From contig OX377203.1 in the NCBI GenBank assembly GCA_947396885.1, positions 8,665,298-8,729,297 of the forward strand: DNA of 64,000 nt. The letters are read 5' to 3'. Position 1 is the stretch's first letter. Every line of letters starts with the position of its first letter. The position numbers and the translations under genes were made by a program. This DNA comes from Heligmosomoides polygyrus polygyrus. Its lineage: Eukaryota; Nematoda; Chromadorea; Rhabditida; Heligmosomidae. The notes beneath the pieces are model-generated. The model did no database searches. It was not told the origin of the DNA and worked only from the letters and a program-made list of their open reading frames with translations. Positions 32,146 through 41,770 of this stretch are shown in pieces.

Positions 32146-32780
32146 TGCCCGCGCTCCTCGGCGTTTTTCCGCGTATTTCCCCTATCGTGTCTATTAGCCA
32201 TTCATGTAACGCCGACGATGGGAGATTGAGTGCAACGATTCTGGAATTCTTGGGAGAGTAGGCGGTATAATCTAGTATCACTCGAGTTGTGGGAGGGTTA
32301 CGGCTTCAATTCAAGTGGTTTTTGAAGCCTTGGAATAAAAATATTAGGATCCATTCCAGTCGGAGGGGATCCATATGATTAGCAATACATTCAACTATGC
32401 TGATAAACTAGCACCGATTTAAAAGAAGGATAAAGGATAAAGGACGGCGTTACTCAATCCTTTTTGGGATGCGCCACGCATTCTATATCTACGGAATATC
32501 GTGGAGGCGAGTTGAATGCGTATTTGGCCATACAATAACTTACGGTGGTCAGCCAATGAACAAGTCAGCGCTTTATCCTTCCCAGACACGTCTGGTACCA
32601 ATACAGTGACCTCGGAGGGATGGAAGGTTTGGTTGGCCTGGGCGGGAAATCCGAACCAGGAACCTGGTATCGGGTGCAGGCGACAGTCGGCGCCTCCTCC
32701 GACTGCGCTATACGCGCCCGTTTAAAGGAAAGATAGTAAAACAGCCTACAGCACAGTGTCGACTTAATCAAAATGGAACT
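32146..32780. repeat. Repeat E, copy 1, with a SINE inserted
   Basis: 32146-32425 and 32725-32780 match 33683-33970 and 34165-34224 (TTTTTCCGCGTATTTCCCCT, CATTCATGTAACGCCGACGA, GATTAGCAATACATT and so on). A SINE interrupts it at 32426-32720 on the minus strand, flanked by TTTAAAAGAA-like duplications. On the minus strand both copies read YSPKNSRI-ALNLPSSALHE in one frame, a hint of former coding that I cannot assign. Confidence 0.75.
32426..32720 (-). mobile_element. tRNA-derived SINE, copy in repeat E copy 1
   Basis: Near full length. On the minus strand: CGGGCGCGTATAGCGCAGTC (A-box), GGTTCGGATTTCCCGCC (B-box), a body with CCAACCAAACCTTCCATCCC, CATTCTATA-like text and GGATGCGCC, and a TTTATCCTTTATCC tail. 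Confidence 0.85.
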
Positions 32781-33077
32781 AAAGTTGGACATTCGCTCCT
32801 TGCTTCTTTTGAGACGTATCAGCTTTTACCCGGCTGGATGCGAAAATCTTCTCTTTCAACATGGATAATACACTATATGAAATTCATATAAAAAATAAGG
32901 AAAAAAAGAATTCGTGCTTGTCGTTAATACCGCCTACACAGGAGGCGGTGGCGTGCCAGCCAATCATAGCCATTGAGTACTCGGATCAGAAACAGGCGAC
33001 GGCCAATCAGGATGCAATGGTACTGCTGTTTGTTGGAAATTCGACTGTAGAAGATAAAGAAGTGCGTTAATCAATCT

Positions 33078-33182
33078 CCATTGGGATGCACTAACGCATT
33101 CTACTTCTACGTGATATCCAGAAGGCGATTTGAATTCGTATTTGTCCCCACACATTGGCATGCGGTGGCCAGTCGGTGAACG
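33078..33182 (-). mobile_element. tRNA-derived SINE fragment
   Basis: Body segment only (GGGATGCACTAACGCATTCT, then CGTATTTGTCC and CGGTGGCCAGTCGGTGAAC). The tRNA-like head is absent. Confidence 0.7.
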
Positions 33183-33490
33183 CAACCCTGCAGACGAAGA
33201 CTTTTACAGAATCACCGGCAGCGTTGTATCGTCAGATTTTGTCCAGGTTTTCTCTTTCTAGGTGTTTGTAGCACATTTTTGTGTATTTTTCAACTTTTGA
33301 TCCGTCCGTTGGATATTTCATATATCCTGATGCGCCGTTAAGGCATCGTTTTCTCATCGAAGGACCATATGAATCCTAATCAGAAAATTTCGCCAAAAAT
33401 CCAACATTTTGGAAAATTCACAGTTGATCAACCGTGCGAACTTGAGCACGTCGTATAATAGTTTAGTAGCCACGCGGTAGATCACAGTTT
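33183..33490. other. No recognised gene
   Basis: Unassigned spacer left of the SL1 block. Confidence 0.3.
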
Positions 33491-33623
33491 TATTCCAGGA
33501 TAGCCTCAAACTTGGGTAATTAAACCGAGAAATTTTCTTTACCATAACAAATCAATAATCCATCGACCACTACGAACGAGAGCGCGTTACAAAAGAAACT
33601 AACATCTACGTGATCTAAAATAG
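33491..33623 (-). repeat. 133-bp SL1-containing block, copy 1
   Basis: Same length and near-identical to 34224-34356, running from TATTCCAGGA to CTAAAATAG and including an SL1 sequence near its left end. On the minus strand about 97 bases upstream of SL1 are conserved between the copies (TTTTAGATCACGTAGATGTT ... AAGAAAATTTCTC), which could be an old promoter or simply duplicated flank. Confidence 0.85.
33505..33526 (-). repeat. SL1 spliced-leader sequence, exact 22/22
   Basis: Exact canonical SL1 on the minus strand, preceded by AAAATTTCTC and followed by GCTATCCTGG. No SL RNA intron or Sm site is recognisable after it. Confidence 0.85.
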
Positions 33624-33682
33624 GCAAACTAAATAAACAACCCCTAACAACCTCATACTCAAACTATTCCAGGACAACCTCA

Positions 33683-34224
33683 TTGCCCGCACTCGGGTTT
33701 TTCCGCGTATTTCCCCTATCGTGTCTATTAAGCATTCATGTAACGCCGACGATGGGAGATTGAGTGCAGCGATTCTGGAGTTCTTGGGAGAGTAGGCGGT
33801 GTAACCCAGTATCACTCAATTTACGCAAGAGTTACAGCTTCAATTCAAGTGGTTTCTGAAGCCTTCAATAAAAATATTCGGATCCATTCTAGTCGGGGGG
33901 ATGATACCACATGATTAGCAATACATTTAACTATGCTCACAAAAGTAGCACCGATTTAAAAGAAAGATAGTAAAAATCAGAAATAAGGGCGCGTGTAGCG
34001 CAGTGGGAGGAGGTGCGACTGTCGCATGCACCCGATACCATGTTCCTGGTTCGGATCTCCCGCCCAGGCCAACCAAGCCTTCCATCCCTCCGTGGTCGGT
34101 GAATTGGTACCAGACTTGTCTGGGAAGGATAAAGTAACGCAGTCCTTTATCCTTTATCCTTTATAGTAAAAATACAGCAACAGCCTACAGCACGGTGACG
34201 ACTTGATTAAAATGGAACTAAAGT
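33683..34224. mobile_element. Repeat E, copy 2, flanked by a 17-bp direct repeat
   Basis: ATTCCAGGACAACCTCA stands at 33666-33682 and 34225-34241, the expected look of a target-site duplication. The second copy belongs to the SL1 block, so E inserted into an SL1-block relative. Inside is repeat E as in copy 1 plus an internally deleted SINE in the opposite orientation. Confidence 0.75.
33987..34164 (+). mobile_element. tRNA-derived SINE, internally deleted
   Basis: Starts GGGCGCGTGTAGCGCAGTGG, keeps the B-box GGTTCGGATCTCCC and ACCAGACTTGTCTGGGAAGG, then jumps to GTAACGCAGTCCTTTATCC, losing about 120 bp of body. Flanks AGTAAAAAT on both sides fit a target duplication. Confidence 0.85.
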
Positions 34225-34356
34225 ATTCCAGGACAACCTCAAACTTGGCTAATTAAACCGAGAAATTTTCTTCACCATAACAAATCAATAACCGATCGAC
34301 CACTACGAATCACAGCGCGTTACAAAAGGAACTAACATCTACGTGATCTAAAATAG
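34224..34356 (-). repeat. 133-bp SL1-containing block, copy 2
   Basis: Partner of 33491-33623. Its first 17 bases double as the right-hand target duplication of repeat E. Confidence 0.85.
34238..34259 (-). repeat. SL1 spliced-leader sequence, 21/22 match
   Basis: The minus strand reads GGTTTAATTAGCCAAGTTTG then AG; one C-to-G change from canonical SL1. Confidence 0.82.
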
Positions 34357-34611
34357 ACTTGGAATCACCAAGAGTGAAAAATAATGAAGAGAATAGAAGT
34401 AGAAACAGCATCATATCCTCATAACAGCATCATTACTGCACCTCAAGCCGTCACCGAGCTTGTATGCGCTCGTACTAGGGCATTCCACCACCAAAGCGAG
34501 GCCTTCCGCGATCTTCAGACAAACCTCGTGAGAAGGAGATATTACTACTGGTAACGAATCCTTTCTACAAAAAAATACAAATAGAAATTCTTTAACTACT
34601 TTGGTTCACGT

Positions 34612-34888
34612 CGAAAATTAGGTGGGCCGACCACGTAATGCGCTTCGCAGACATCCGCCGGACAAGAGTCGTCACGGACTAGATTCCGCGGGATGTCGAA
34701 CACCAGCACTCCCACCAACGCGTTCGTCGGACTTCTTCGTTAAAGCCCTGAACGACCGATACCGATATGAGGCTCGTGTCCCTCGAGCGAAGCGAATCCA
34801 TTGAAGCACTCTGCTACGCGACAGGGACGAATGGAGACGCTGCTGGCACCCGCTCGAGCAATTCGATGATCAACGGGACGACAGGTGA
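34612..34888 (+). pseudogene. RTE-type retrotransposon 3' terminal fragment
   Basis: The plus strand reads IRWADHVMRFADIRRTRVVT, IPRDV, PPTRSSDFFVKALNDRYRYE, ARVPRAKRIH, then in another frame LLRDRDEWRRCWHPLEQFDD and QRDDR with a stop near 34886-34888. This is the C-terminus of an Ancylostoma-type RTE protein with two or three frameshifts. Confidence 0.85.
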
Positions 34889-35019
34889 TTCAGGTGAATT
34901 TGACTCACGATCGTAATAACCCGGAGGAATGGGTTCACAGCAAAAATCGGTATCGATCGGTTGGCCGTTATCAATCGATTTTATCGATTTTAGACAGAAT
35001 TCTAGTATTCCGTGACCAG

Positions 35020-35178
35020 CCGATGAAGAAATCAGCGCTCTATCCTTCTCAGACATCGACTCCGGAGGGATGGAAGGCTTGGTTGGCCTATGGCCTAAGC
35101 GGGAAATTCGAACCAGGAACCTGGTATCGGGTACACGCAATAGCCGGCACCTCCTCCGAGAACGCTGCATGCGCCCAC
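35020..35178 (-). mobile_element. tRNA-derived SINE, 3'-truncated copy
   Basis: Keeps the tRNA-like head (A-box eroded), B-box TTCGAA-CCAGGAACCTGG (complement) and ACTCCGGAGGGATGGAAGGC, and stops before the GGATGCGCC body. Confidence 0.75.
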
Positions 35179-36099
35179 TAATTAATTATATTTAAATATC
35201 TAATTATTGCTATTAATTGTATAGTTGCAATTTTTACCTTTCATATCTCAAATCTCCTCCACCATAGGAGCTGAATTCCATTCAATTCGCATTTCAAAAA
35301 GTGATTGGTTTACGGTGACTTTTACTCATTTGAGCTACTCGTTTTCAGAACGACTCAGCCTTATTGCACGAAAGCATGGAATGAACACAAATCTCAAGAG
35401 GGCTTTCCAAGTCATTATTACCGATGTGTCAAAAGCATGAATTCTACATTTACCTCTCGCCGTCTTCAATGTGCAGACGACGTGTGCATTCCAAGCGGCC
35501 TCAACAACTATTTGTTGCCGGTTTTTCACACCAATAATCGCCGCGTGATTGAGGGCAATTCTCGGTAGATTTCTAAACCAAAAAAGTGGCTCGTTTCAGA
35601 GCAATTTCGAAGGCTGAAGGTGAGCTGCTGAACCATCCACCTGGAGCAGTTACGGATGAGTAAAGTCCGACGACGTCGGAATATTGCTACCAATTTTGAA
35701 CGTTTAGAGATGAGAGAGTTTTTTGGTCGACTAAAAGGTTGCAAGTGAAGCAGCATTAGTTACCCAGCTAAACCAGCCGTCAACGTGTGATTTCCACCTT
35801 AAACCGCCTATTCTAGCCATTGCTAGCCAAATTTTCACGTTCATTCTACAGCACCGCTCACAATTCAATGTTCTAAAGGCTAAATGGCGTTTACACCACC
35901 AATAAGTAATTATAACTAACCCCCTACTGCCGTTTGAATGCTTTCGCGCGCTTGCTACAGTATCCTCAAACCTGCACATCACCCAATCCGTTGTCATTGA
36001 GCCCGCAAACCTACATACACCTCTGTGAAGGATAAGACTGCTCGAACACCTCTAGGAATAAAAACACCGTGCTCGGTGCTTGTGCTAAAACCGCTGCTT
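35179..36099. other. No recognised gene
   Basis: Frames of up to 88 codons on both strands have no recognised family and no repeat partner in the window. Confidence 0.4.
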
Positions 36100-36190
36100 C
36101 TATGGTTCGTTTCGCCATCTTCCTTTAGACGAACCTTGTTTATTATCACCTCGGTGGCTCATCAGTGAGGAAAAAGAAGGTATTATAACT
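36100..36190 (-). repeat. Second copy of the structured repeat with CTGATGAG and CGAAAC boxes
   Basis: Aligns to 5066-5156 over GGTTCGTTTCGCCA-CTTCCTT, AGA-GAACCTTGT and GGTGGCTCATCAGTGA-GAA (plus strand). The minus strand again has CTGATGAG ... CGAAAC. Here GGTTCGT and ACGAACC form a perfect 7-bp pair. It may be a 5'-truncated relative of the Penelope-like element's 3' end. Confidence 0.6.
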
Positions 36191-36233
36191 TTCACATTTT
36201 TTAATTTTTAATTTTCATTTATTATTGTTATTA

Positions 36234-36486
36234 AAGGATAAAAGGATAAAGGACGGCGTTACTCAATCCCTTTTGGGATGCGCCACGCATTCTACTTCTA
36301 CGGGATGTCGCGGAGGCGATTTGAATGCGTATTTGGTGGCCAGCCGATGAATAGGTCAGCGCTCTACCCTTCCCAGACAAGTCTGGTACCAATTCAACGA
36401 CCTTGGTGGCGGGAAATCCGAACCAGGAACCTAGTATCGTTTGCACGCGACAGCCGGCGCCTCCTCCGACTGCGCTACACGCTCCC
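36234..36486 (-). mobile_element. tRNA-derived SINE with 13-bp target duplication
   Basis: Flanked by ATTATTGTTATTA at 36221-36233 and 36487-36499. The head is intact; the body lacks the GGCCATACAATGACTTGC segment. Tail of (GGATAAA)n type (complement). Confidence 0.9.
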
Positions 36487-36545
36487 ATTATTGTTATTAC
36501 TTTTTTTATTTTTATTTTCTATAATTTTTTATTTATTTTTACTTA

Positions 36546-36688
36546 GGCCTGTGTTATGCTCCCGCGGGAGCATCCGCGGAACGTTCGCGGACGGCGGGCG
36601 TGGCGGGGCGCGGCTATTGGCCAGGTGAGTGGTCTCGGCGCGATCCCCGCCCTTCCGCGGATGCTCCCGCGGGAGTATAACACAGGCC
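36546..36688. mobile_element. 143-bp PIF/Harbinger-like MITE
   Basis: 36-bp terminal inverted repeats with one mismatch (36546-36581 and 36653-36688) begin GGCCTGTGTTATRCTCCCGC. The left flank is TTA and the right flank TTG, a possibly mutated 3-bp duplication. Ends are related to those at 21344-22560. Confidence 0.8.
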
Positions 36689-37359
36689 TTGGTGTATGCT
36701 TTTTGTTAATTTTTTTTTTGGTTCTTTTATTTTTATTTTTTAAATTTATTGTCTCTAAAGCGAATCAAAACATCGAGCTAGCAAATGTTAGGTATTGAGT
36801 CAGCGTAATCATTGCCGTTTCCACTACTCTTATGTAAAGGCCAAAAATCGCATATATCGTGCTGCCAGCTGGCTGCAAATGCTGCCTGCAAGCTTGCTGA
36901 AAGCTGCAAAGACCAATTTCCTTCGAAAAAGGTTGAGAAAATGGACCAGTTTTTAAGGCTGCAATTAGATTACATTTACTGAGTATGTACATGCAAGATT
37001 TCTTTACTACTCGTTTGGTAGTTCGACGTAATGGCGTAGATTCTTTCAATTTTTTAAGGCTTTACTTGTTGACAGTTTTCGATTTTACTCGTGCAAAGAT
37101 ATTGATCCGAATTCGGGTTGATACTTGCTTAGCTCCTCAAATTTCATTCAATTGCTTAATTTTTTATTTTTATTTTCGCCAAATTTTGGTGCCTTTACAA
37201 GCTGTCCATTCGTCCTCTTCCTATTGCTTCTCCTAGCCGCCGTTGTGTAGCTTTTTGTGAGAGCGAGGAGTTTTTTCAAGTGTACAGAGGGCCGTTGTTC
37301 AGAAATTTAGATTTTTCTTTTTTTACCGCCGCCGCTTTGTTTGCACCGTGCCCATGTTG
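36689..37359. other. No recognised gene
   Basis: AT-rich; nothing recognised. Confidence 0.35.
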
Positions 37360-37646
37360 AAAGGATAAAGGACGGCGTTATTGAATTCCCTTTGGATGCG
37401 CCACGCATTCTACTTCTAGGGGATGTCATGGAGGCGAGCTGAATGCGTATTTGGCCATACAATGACTTGCGGTGGCCAGCCAATGAACAAGTCAGCGCTT
37501 TGTCCTTCGTAGACAAGTCTGGTACCAGTTCACCGACCCCGGATGGATGGAAGGCTTGGTTGCCTGGGCGAGAAATCCGAACCAGGAACCTGGCGTCGGG
37601 TGCACGCGGCTGTCGCGCTTACTCCGACTGCGCTACACGCGCCCAT
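37360..37646 (-). mobile_element. tRNA-derived SINE, near full length
   Basis: Has the (complement) tail AAAGGATAAAGGACGGCG, body GGATGCGCCACGCATTCTAC, and head CTGCGCTACACGCGCCC. It abuts a MITE at 37647. Confidence 0.88.
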
Positions 37647-37966
37647 CCAGGGGCCAGATTCATCAACGAGAACGGAGGTAAATCTTATCACCCGTTACCG
37701 ATGCTATCCGCCAGCGGCTCACTAACCGCGAGTTGCGAGTCATCAAATTCGCGGTAAGTGATGGCAATTCGTTGCGACTGGGTCACCATTTAGCCGTGGA
37801 GCGCAACCGCCCGGTAGCGGTTATCGGCACTCCAGCCTAGTAACGGATACGCCGTATCTGAGGCCGGATTTAACTAACCACGTTTTGATGAATCGGCCGA
37901 ATGGCGGGTTTCGTAGTTAGTTGCGCCACTAACAGCCAGTAAGTGGTTGATGAATCCGGCCCCTGG
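37647..37966. mobile_element. CCAGGGGCC-family MITE, 320 bp
   Basis: Ends CCAGGGGCCAGATTCATCAA (left) and complement of CCAGGGGCCGGATTCATCAA (right). No open frame of note. The left end touches the SINE at 37646. Confidence 0.8.
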
Positions 37967-38397
37967 TGATACGGTGGTAAATTGCCAGCCAATGCCAGCC
38001 GGTTCTGATTACGTAGAATTTCGCGAACAAATGCAGCTATCAAAACGGTCTCCGTTTCTAGAGGAGATGTGCACCGCTAGCTGCGAGCGTATCACTGGTT
38101 GTTCAGGCTGTTCTCACGTGTTATTGCCTCTACATCTGATGGCGCATGTAATAAATGCAAATGTTATCAAACGCCACGGAAATAAATGGCCCCAGCGCTT
38201 CTGAACAGTTGTCGGAGAGCTGCTGGTCGGCCAAATAGCAGTGCGCATGTTGCTCATCTGCCGCTGTGTTAATATGACATTATACCAATTAGACGGCGTT
38301 CTCGTTCAGCTAGAGCACGTCGTCTTCCCCACGTCCCTACGACTATACTAGTAGAATCGCTCAGTTCTGAAGACTTTTATTGATTTCGAATTCTATC
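37967..38397. other. No recognised gene
   Basis: Unassigned spacer. Confidence 0.3.
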
Positions 38398-38407
38398 CCC
38401 TTTGAGA

Positions 38408-38706
38408 AGGGCGCGTGTAGCGCAGTCGGAGGAGGTGCCGGCTGTCGCGTGCAACCGATACCAGGTTCTTGGTTCGGATTTCTCGCCCAGGCCAACCAAG
38501 CCTTCCATCCCTCCGGGGTCGGTGAATTGGTAACAGACTTGTCTGGGAAGGATAGAGCGCTGACTTGTTCATCGGCTGGCCACCGCAAGTCATTGTATGG
38601 CCAAATACGCATTCTTGTCGCCTCCACGACATCCCGTAGAAGTAGAATGCGTGGCGCATCCCAAAAGGGATTGAGTAACGCCGTCCTTTGTCCTTTTATC
38701 CTTTAT
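38408..38706 (+). mobile_element. tRNA-derived SINE, reference-quality copy with 10-bp target duplication
   Basis: Flanked by CCCTTTGAGA at 38398-38407 and 38707-38716. The order is a GGCGCGTGTAGCGCAGTCGG head (A-box TAGCGCAGTCGG), B-box GGTTCGGATTTC, then ACCAAGCCTTCCATCCCTCC, GGTACCAGACTTGTCTGG-like text, GGCTGGCCACCGCAAGTCAT, GTAGAATGCGTGGCGCATCC and a TCCTTTATCC tail. The tRNA-like head would supply the Pol III promoter. The reverse transcriptase would come from a LINE, most plausibly RTE or CR1-like. Confidence 0.92.
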
Positions 38707-38805
38707 CCCTTTGAGATAGAGAAATGCGCCTCTAGGTCTTGTAGAGACAAACTTCTCCACCACTCCACGTTACCCTGAGGCCAATAAGGTTTAAGGGGGA
38801 CGATC

Positions 38806-39019
38806 AGGAGGTACATCCGCCCCCTGCTGGAGGGCGTGCCATCTTCCTCTCATCCCCCTTGCTCACCCACCCCCAACTCCCCCCCCCCCCTCCCCTTCAC
38901 CGAGAGTCTAACGGCTGTCTTACGAAACCTTTGACACGCAAAACGAAAGTTTCCGGTCCGCACAGCAGCAGTGTACCTCCTGACGCCACGCCCCCCAGCA
39001 GGGGGCGGGTGTACCTCCT
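38806..39019. repeat. 33-bp inverted repeat (AGGAGGTAC family)
   Basis: AGGAGGTACATCCGCCCCCT... at 38806-38838 pairs with 38987-39019 with a few mismatches. The enclosed 150 bp contain a C-rich run near 38880. MITE-like, without a clear target duplication. Confidence 0.7.
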
Positions 39020-39307
39020 ATGTACCGCTGCCAAGGTTGAAATATAATTACAGACATATTACTTCTTACGGCAGCGTTTTCGTAGTTTCTCAGCCTTTTG
39101 GATAGGTTCCTGCGGAATAGAATGGCATTTCATTTGCCTTCTACCAATCTTGGCTACGCTGAACAAACTACTCGTCTATTGTAGGCATAGTGTTGCAGGT
39201 TTAGTCATCATCGTACCCTTTAGGCCTTCTCGGGATAGGACTTCTTTCATGGCTTCTTTATGTGTTGTACGTCACTAGTGGAAGCGCCTTCACGGACTAT
39301 TCCAACA
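39020..39307. other. No recognised gene
   Basis: Unassigned spacer. Confidence 0.3.
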
Positions 39308-40001
39308 CCTGGGCCGGATTCGTCAACGATTTACCGGCCGGTAACGATGAAACTTACCGCGATTCGTCAGCGCGCGGCGTGGTAGGTTTCTGGTGAAACC
39401 GTTGTAACGGTTACCCGGCTACAGCGTCGGGTAAACGGCTCGGTGAAGTACCGATAACGCTCTACTGCTAATGTCGGACACAGTGGCAACGAGTTGGGTG
39501 CGCTGCCAAGTGTAGTCGAACGGCATCCTTCACCCCGTCTTTCGTGAATCACAAGGACCCGTAAGTTTCTGGCAACGAGCCGGTTAGGTAAATCCGTCGT
39601 AGCGATTTACCGGTCAGCGCTTTATCCTTCCCAGACAAGTCTGGTACCAATTCACCGACCCCTGGAAGGCTTGTTTGGCCTGAGAGGGAAATCCGAACCA
39701 GGAACCTGGTATCGGGTGCACGCGACAGTCGGCGCCTCCTTCGACTGCGCTACACGCGCCAATCTTTGACTTTAGCCTTGTCAAAAGAACATCCACCGAT
39801 GCATTGTTTGGACTTCTACGCGAAGGTATTTAACGAGAGCTCTGACTTCGGAAACGGAAGGAAAGACACCGTGGATTCGGAAATGGATTCGGAAAATCCA
39901 TTTCTGAATCGAAAGAGCCAGCAAATTTCTGGCAAGGAGCCATTTAGGTAAATCTGTGGTAACGATTTACCGAGTATTTCGTTGACGAACCCGGGCCCTG
40001 G
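39308..40001. mobile_element. CCAGGGGCC-family MITE with nested SINE
   Basis: Ends CCTGGGCCGGATTCGTCAAC (39308) and complement CCAGGGCCCGGGTTCGTCAA (40001). TAAATC-GATTTACCGG motifs repeat inside. A SINE fragment is nested at 39612-39761, so the MITE is the older insertion. Confidence 0.7.
39612..39761 (-). mobile_element. tRNA-derived SINE fragment nested in a MITE
   Basis: The tRNA-like head and first part of the body are present (CAGCGCTTTATCCTTCCCAG to GCGCTACACGCGCC); the GGATGCGCC half is missing. Confidence 0.8.
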
Positions 40002-40204
40002 AGTAATTCTTCAACGACGAGCGGTTTCCAGGTGAATTATACCTTCAATTCCTTGACCATGGATAACTCCTCCTCTTCCCTTACTGATGAGATTGGAGGA
40101 GAACTTTCTATGCTTGGTCTTCGTCTAAGGGCCCGTACGAATCGGAGATCAAACCTCACTTCCTTTGATTCTTCCTCTTCTCAGTTTAAATATCGAGAGA
40201 CCAA

Positions 40205-40440
40205 TAAGATGTAAATGACCCGGGCGCGGAGTCGAACTCAGCTCGCGGCGAGTGTGCTCTCAAACGGCGCCTCCTCTCAACTGCTCCACGAGCTCTTCTG
40301 AAGAAAACTTTCTGACAATTCATAACATTCACACTGTGTATATCTAGAACGGAAATCAATAGCGGCCGATGTCTAGACAGATCTCGGCTGCTAATCGCTA
40401 AGCCACGGCTCATTCGAGCGGACGGGATAGCCGTACTCGT
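40205..40440 (-). repeat. Composite tRNA-like repeat
   Basis: The minus strand has two A-box-like segments (GTGGCTTAGCGATTAGCAG near 40410 and GTGGAGCAGTTGAGAGG near 40290) and one B-box (GAGTTCGACTCCG near 40225). No closed cloverleaf. Probably a SINE built from two tRNA-like units. Confidence 0.45.
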
Positions 40441-40617
40441 CAGGATAGGCAACCTCGTTTCGGCTTTTTTTTTTCAAAAAAGGCCATTTTTATCTTTTGA
40501 CGTCTCCACCTTTTCCTGCTTTTCAAATGAAATTCTTCTTTCCCTACTATTATATCTGTACAAATTTCGATAAACACTGCTAATAGATAGATATTAATTG
40601 CTACTCAAACGTTCAGT

Positions 40618-40850
40618 TTATTTGGGATGCGCCACGCATTGTGCTTCTACTTCAATCCACGAAGGTATTCTGAGTGGGTTTTTGCTTTCTTCAGCGATTT
40701 TCGCGGGCCAGGCGACAGACAACTCGACTTTTTCCAATCCAAGCAAAACCCGGTACAAAAACCTTTGCTGATTCCGGCGCGAATAGAACCCAGGAGCAGA
40801 CGAGTTTGACGGCTTCTTCGGAATGTGCCACAAGCATCCTTTGTAGTTGC
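40618..40850 (-). mobile_element. Degenerate SINE fragment
   Basis: Begins GGGATGCGCCACGCATTGTG like the SINE body (complement), but the rest is too altered to align. The head ends in GAACCCAGGAGCAGAC. Confidence 0.45.
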
Positions 40851-40908
40851 TCTATTTAGTACCAGTTATAGATACGTTATTGGACATTTTCCACTGCTTA
40901 GAACTGTA

Positions 40909-41010
40909 TAGTGCGAGGTAGCGCAGCCAATGGAGGCGCAGGCTGTCGCGCGCACACCGACAGTCCCGCCCAGGCCAACCACCGAAGTCGGTGAGTGAGC
41001 GACGCGATCG
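40909..41010 (+). mobile_element. Degenerate SINE fragment, head part
   Basis: GAGGTAGCGCAGCCAATGGA, GCAGGCTGTCGCGCG, CCCGCCCAGGCCAACCA and GTCGGTGA match the SINE head; the B-box is lost in a deletion. Confidence 0.65.
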
Positions 41011-41420
41011 ATCAATTTGGCCACTTTACATGCCGTCGCGCCGCTAGCGTCGGAAGTATAAACGGGGCGTTAGACTTGTTCTGGAAGAACAACCATTCAG
41101 TTCTCCCCCGCCAGGCGGTCAAAAATCATTACATAAGCCCTCCACAGATTCGATTGGTCTTCGCAAGATTCCGAAGAAGTAGAATTCGCGGCGTTGCCCA
41201 AACAGTGACCCTGATAAAGGTCTTTTATCGCGAAATTACTGCGGCATATAAAGAGAAGAAGGTAAAGAGCACCAAGTTGGATCCACGGCAAATTCTGCGA
41301 GATTCACCTGTTCACTGGAGTGCTGCTCTCACCAAATTTGTGACCATTCCACTTCCATCGAGCCGGAAAAAGGTATATGGTAGTTGTTGCCAGGCGTTTG
41401 TTCAATTGCAAAAGTAGCAA
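41011..41420. other. No recognised gene
   Basis: A 140-codon plus-strand frame at 40995-41417 overlaps SINE fragments (GAAGTAGAATTCGCGGCGTT near 41175) and is not accepted as a gene. Confidence 0.4.
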
Positions 41421-41487
41421 CATCGGTGAGCATCGAACCCGTGAGCACGTTCCTGCAAAGCGAGAACATTACCACTGCGCCAAATGG
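41421..41487 (-). repeat. tRNA-like sequence, probably a SINE head
   Basis: The minus strand has an A-box TTGGCGCAGTGGTAATGT and a B-box GGGTTCGATGCTC at tRNA-like spacing over 67 nt. The acceptor ends pair only partly and the T-stem does not close, so a functional tRNA is unlikely. Confidence 0.4.
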
Positions 41488-41750
41488 CTGCTCTGCGCTG
41501 AGCAACGCTCCACCCAACGCTTCATCAGAGAATGTGATGCAATCGATAACACGAACTTTCACTGGCTAGTGCTCGCTTAGGAGGTCCATTTAGTAAATTT
41601 GATCCACATATTTGTAATCAGGGTTTCAAGCTCTTTCACATGGCATAGATCACTGTCATAAGTTCCATCGAAAGCTGAAGGCATTCCCTGGTCGGAGCCG
41701 AGATGGTGTACAAGGCTTGCCGCCTAAGGTTTCGGTGATTTCAGCCACTT

Positions 41751-41770
41751 GGTTTAATTACCCAAGTTTG
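41751..41770 (+). repeat. SL1 spliced-leader core (first 20 of 22 nt)
   Basis: The first 20 bases of SL1 are exact; the last two (AG) are replaced by CT. It sits in the loop of an inverted repeat (41733-41745 with 41781-41793, 12 of 13 pairs). Confidence 0.78.

Noticed and set aside
31841..32281. 146-codon minus-strand frame as a gene
   Set aside because: Its recognisable half is repeat E, which recurs at 33683 with stops beyond the shared part.
40995..41417. 140-codon plus-strand frame as a gene
   Set aside because: It contains recognisable SINE body text and has no other protein signature.
41421..41487. Functional tRNA gene on the minus strand
   Set aside because: Only about five of seven acceptor pairs form and the T-arm does not fold. 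Pol III boxes alone are expected in SINE heads.
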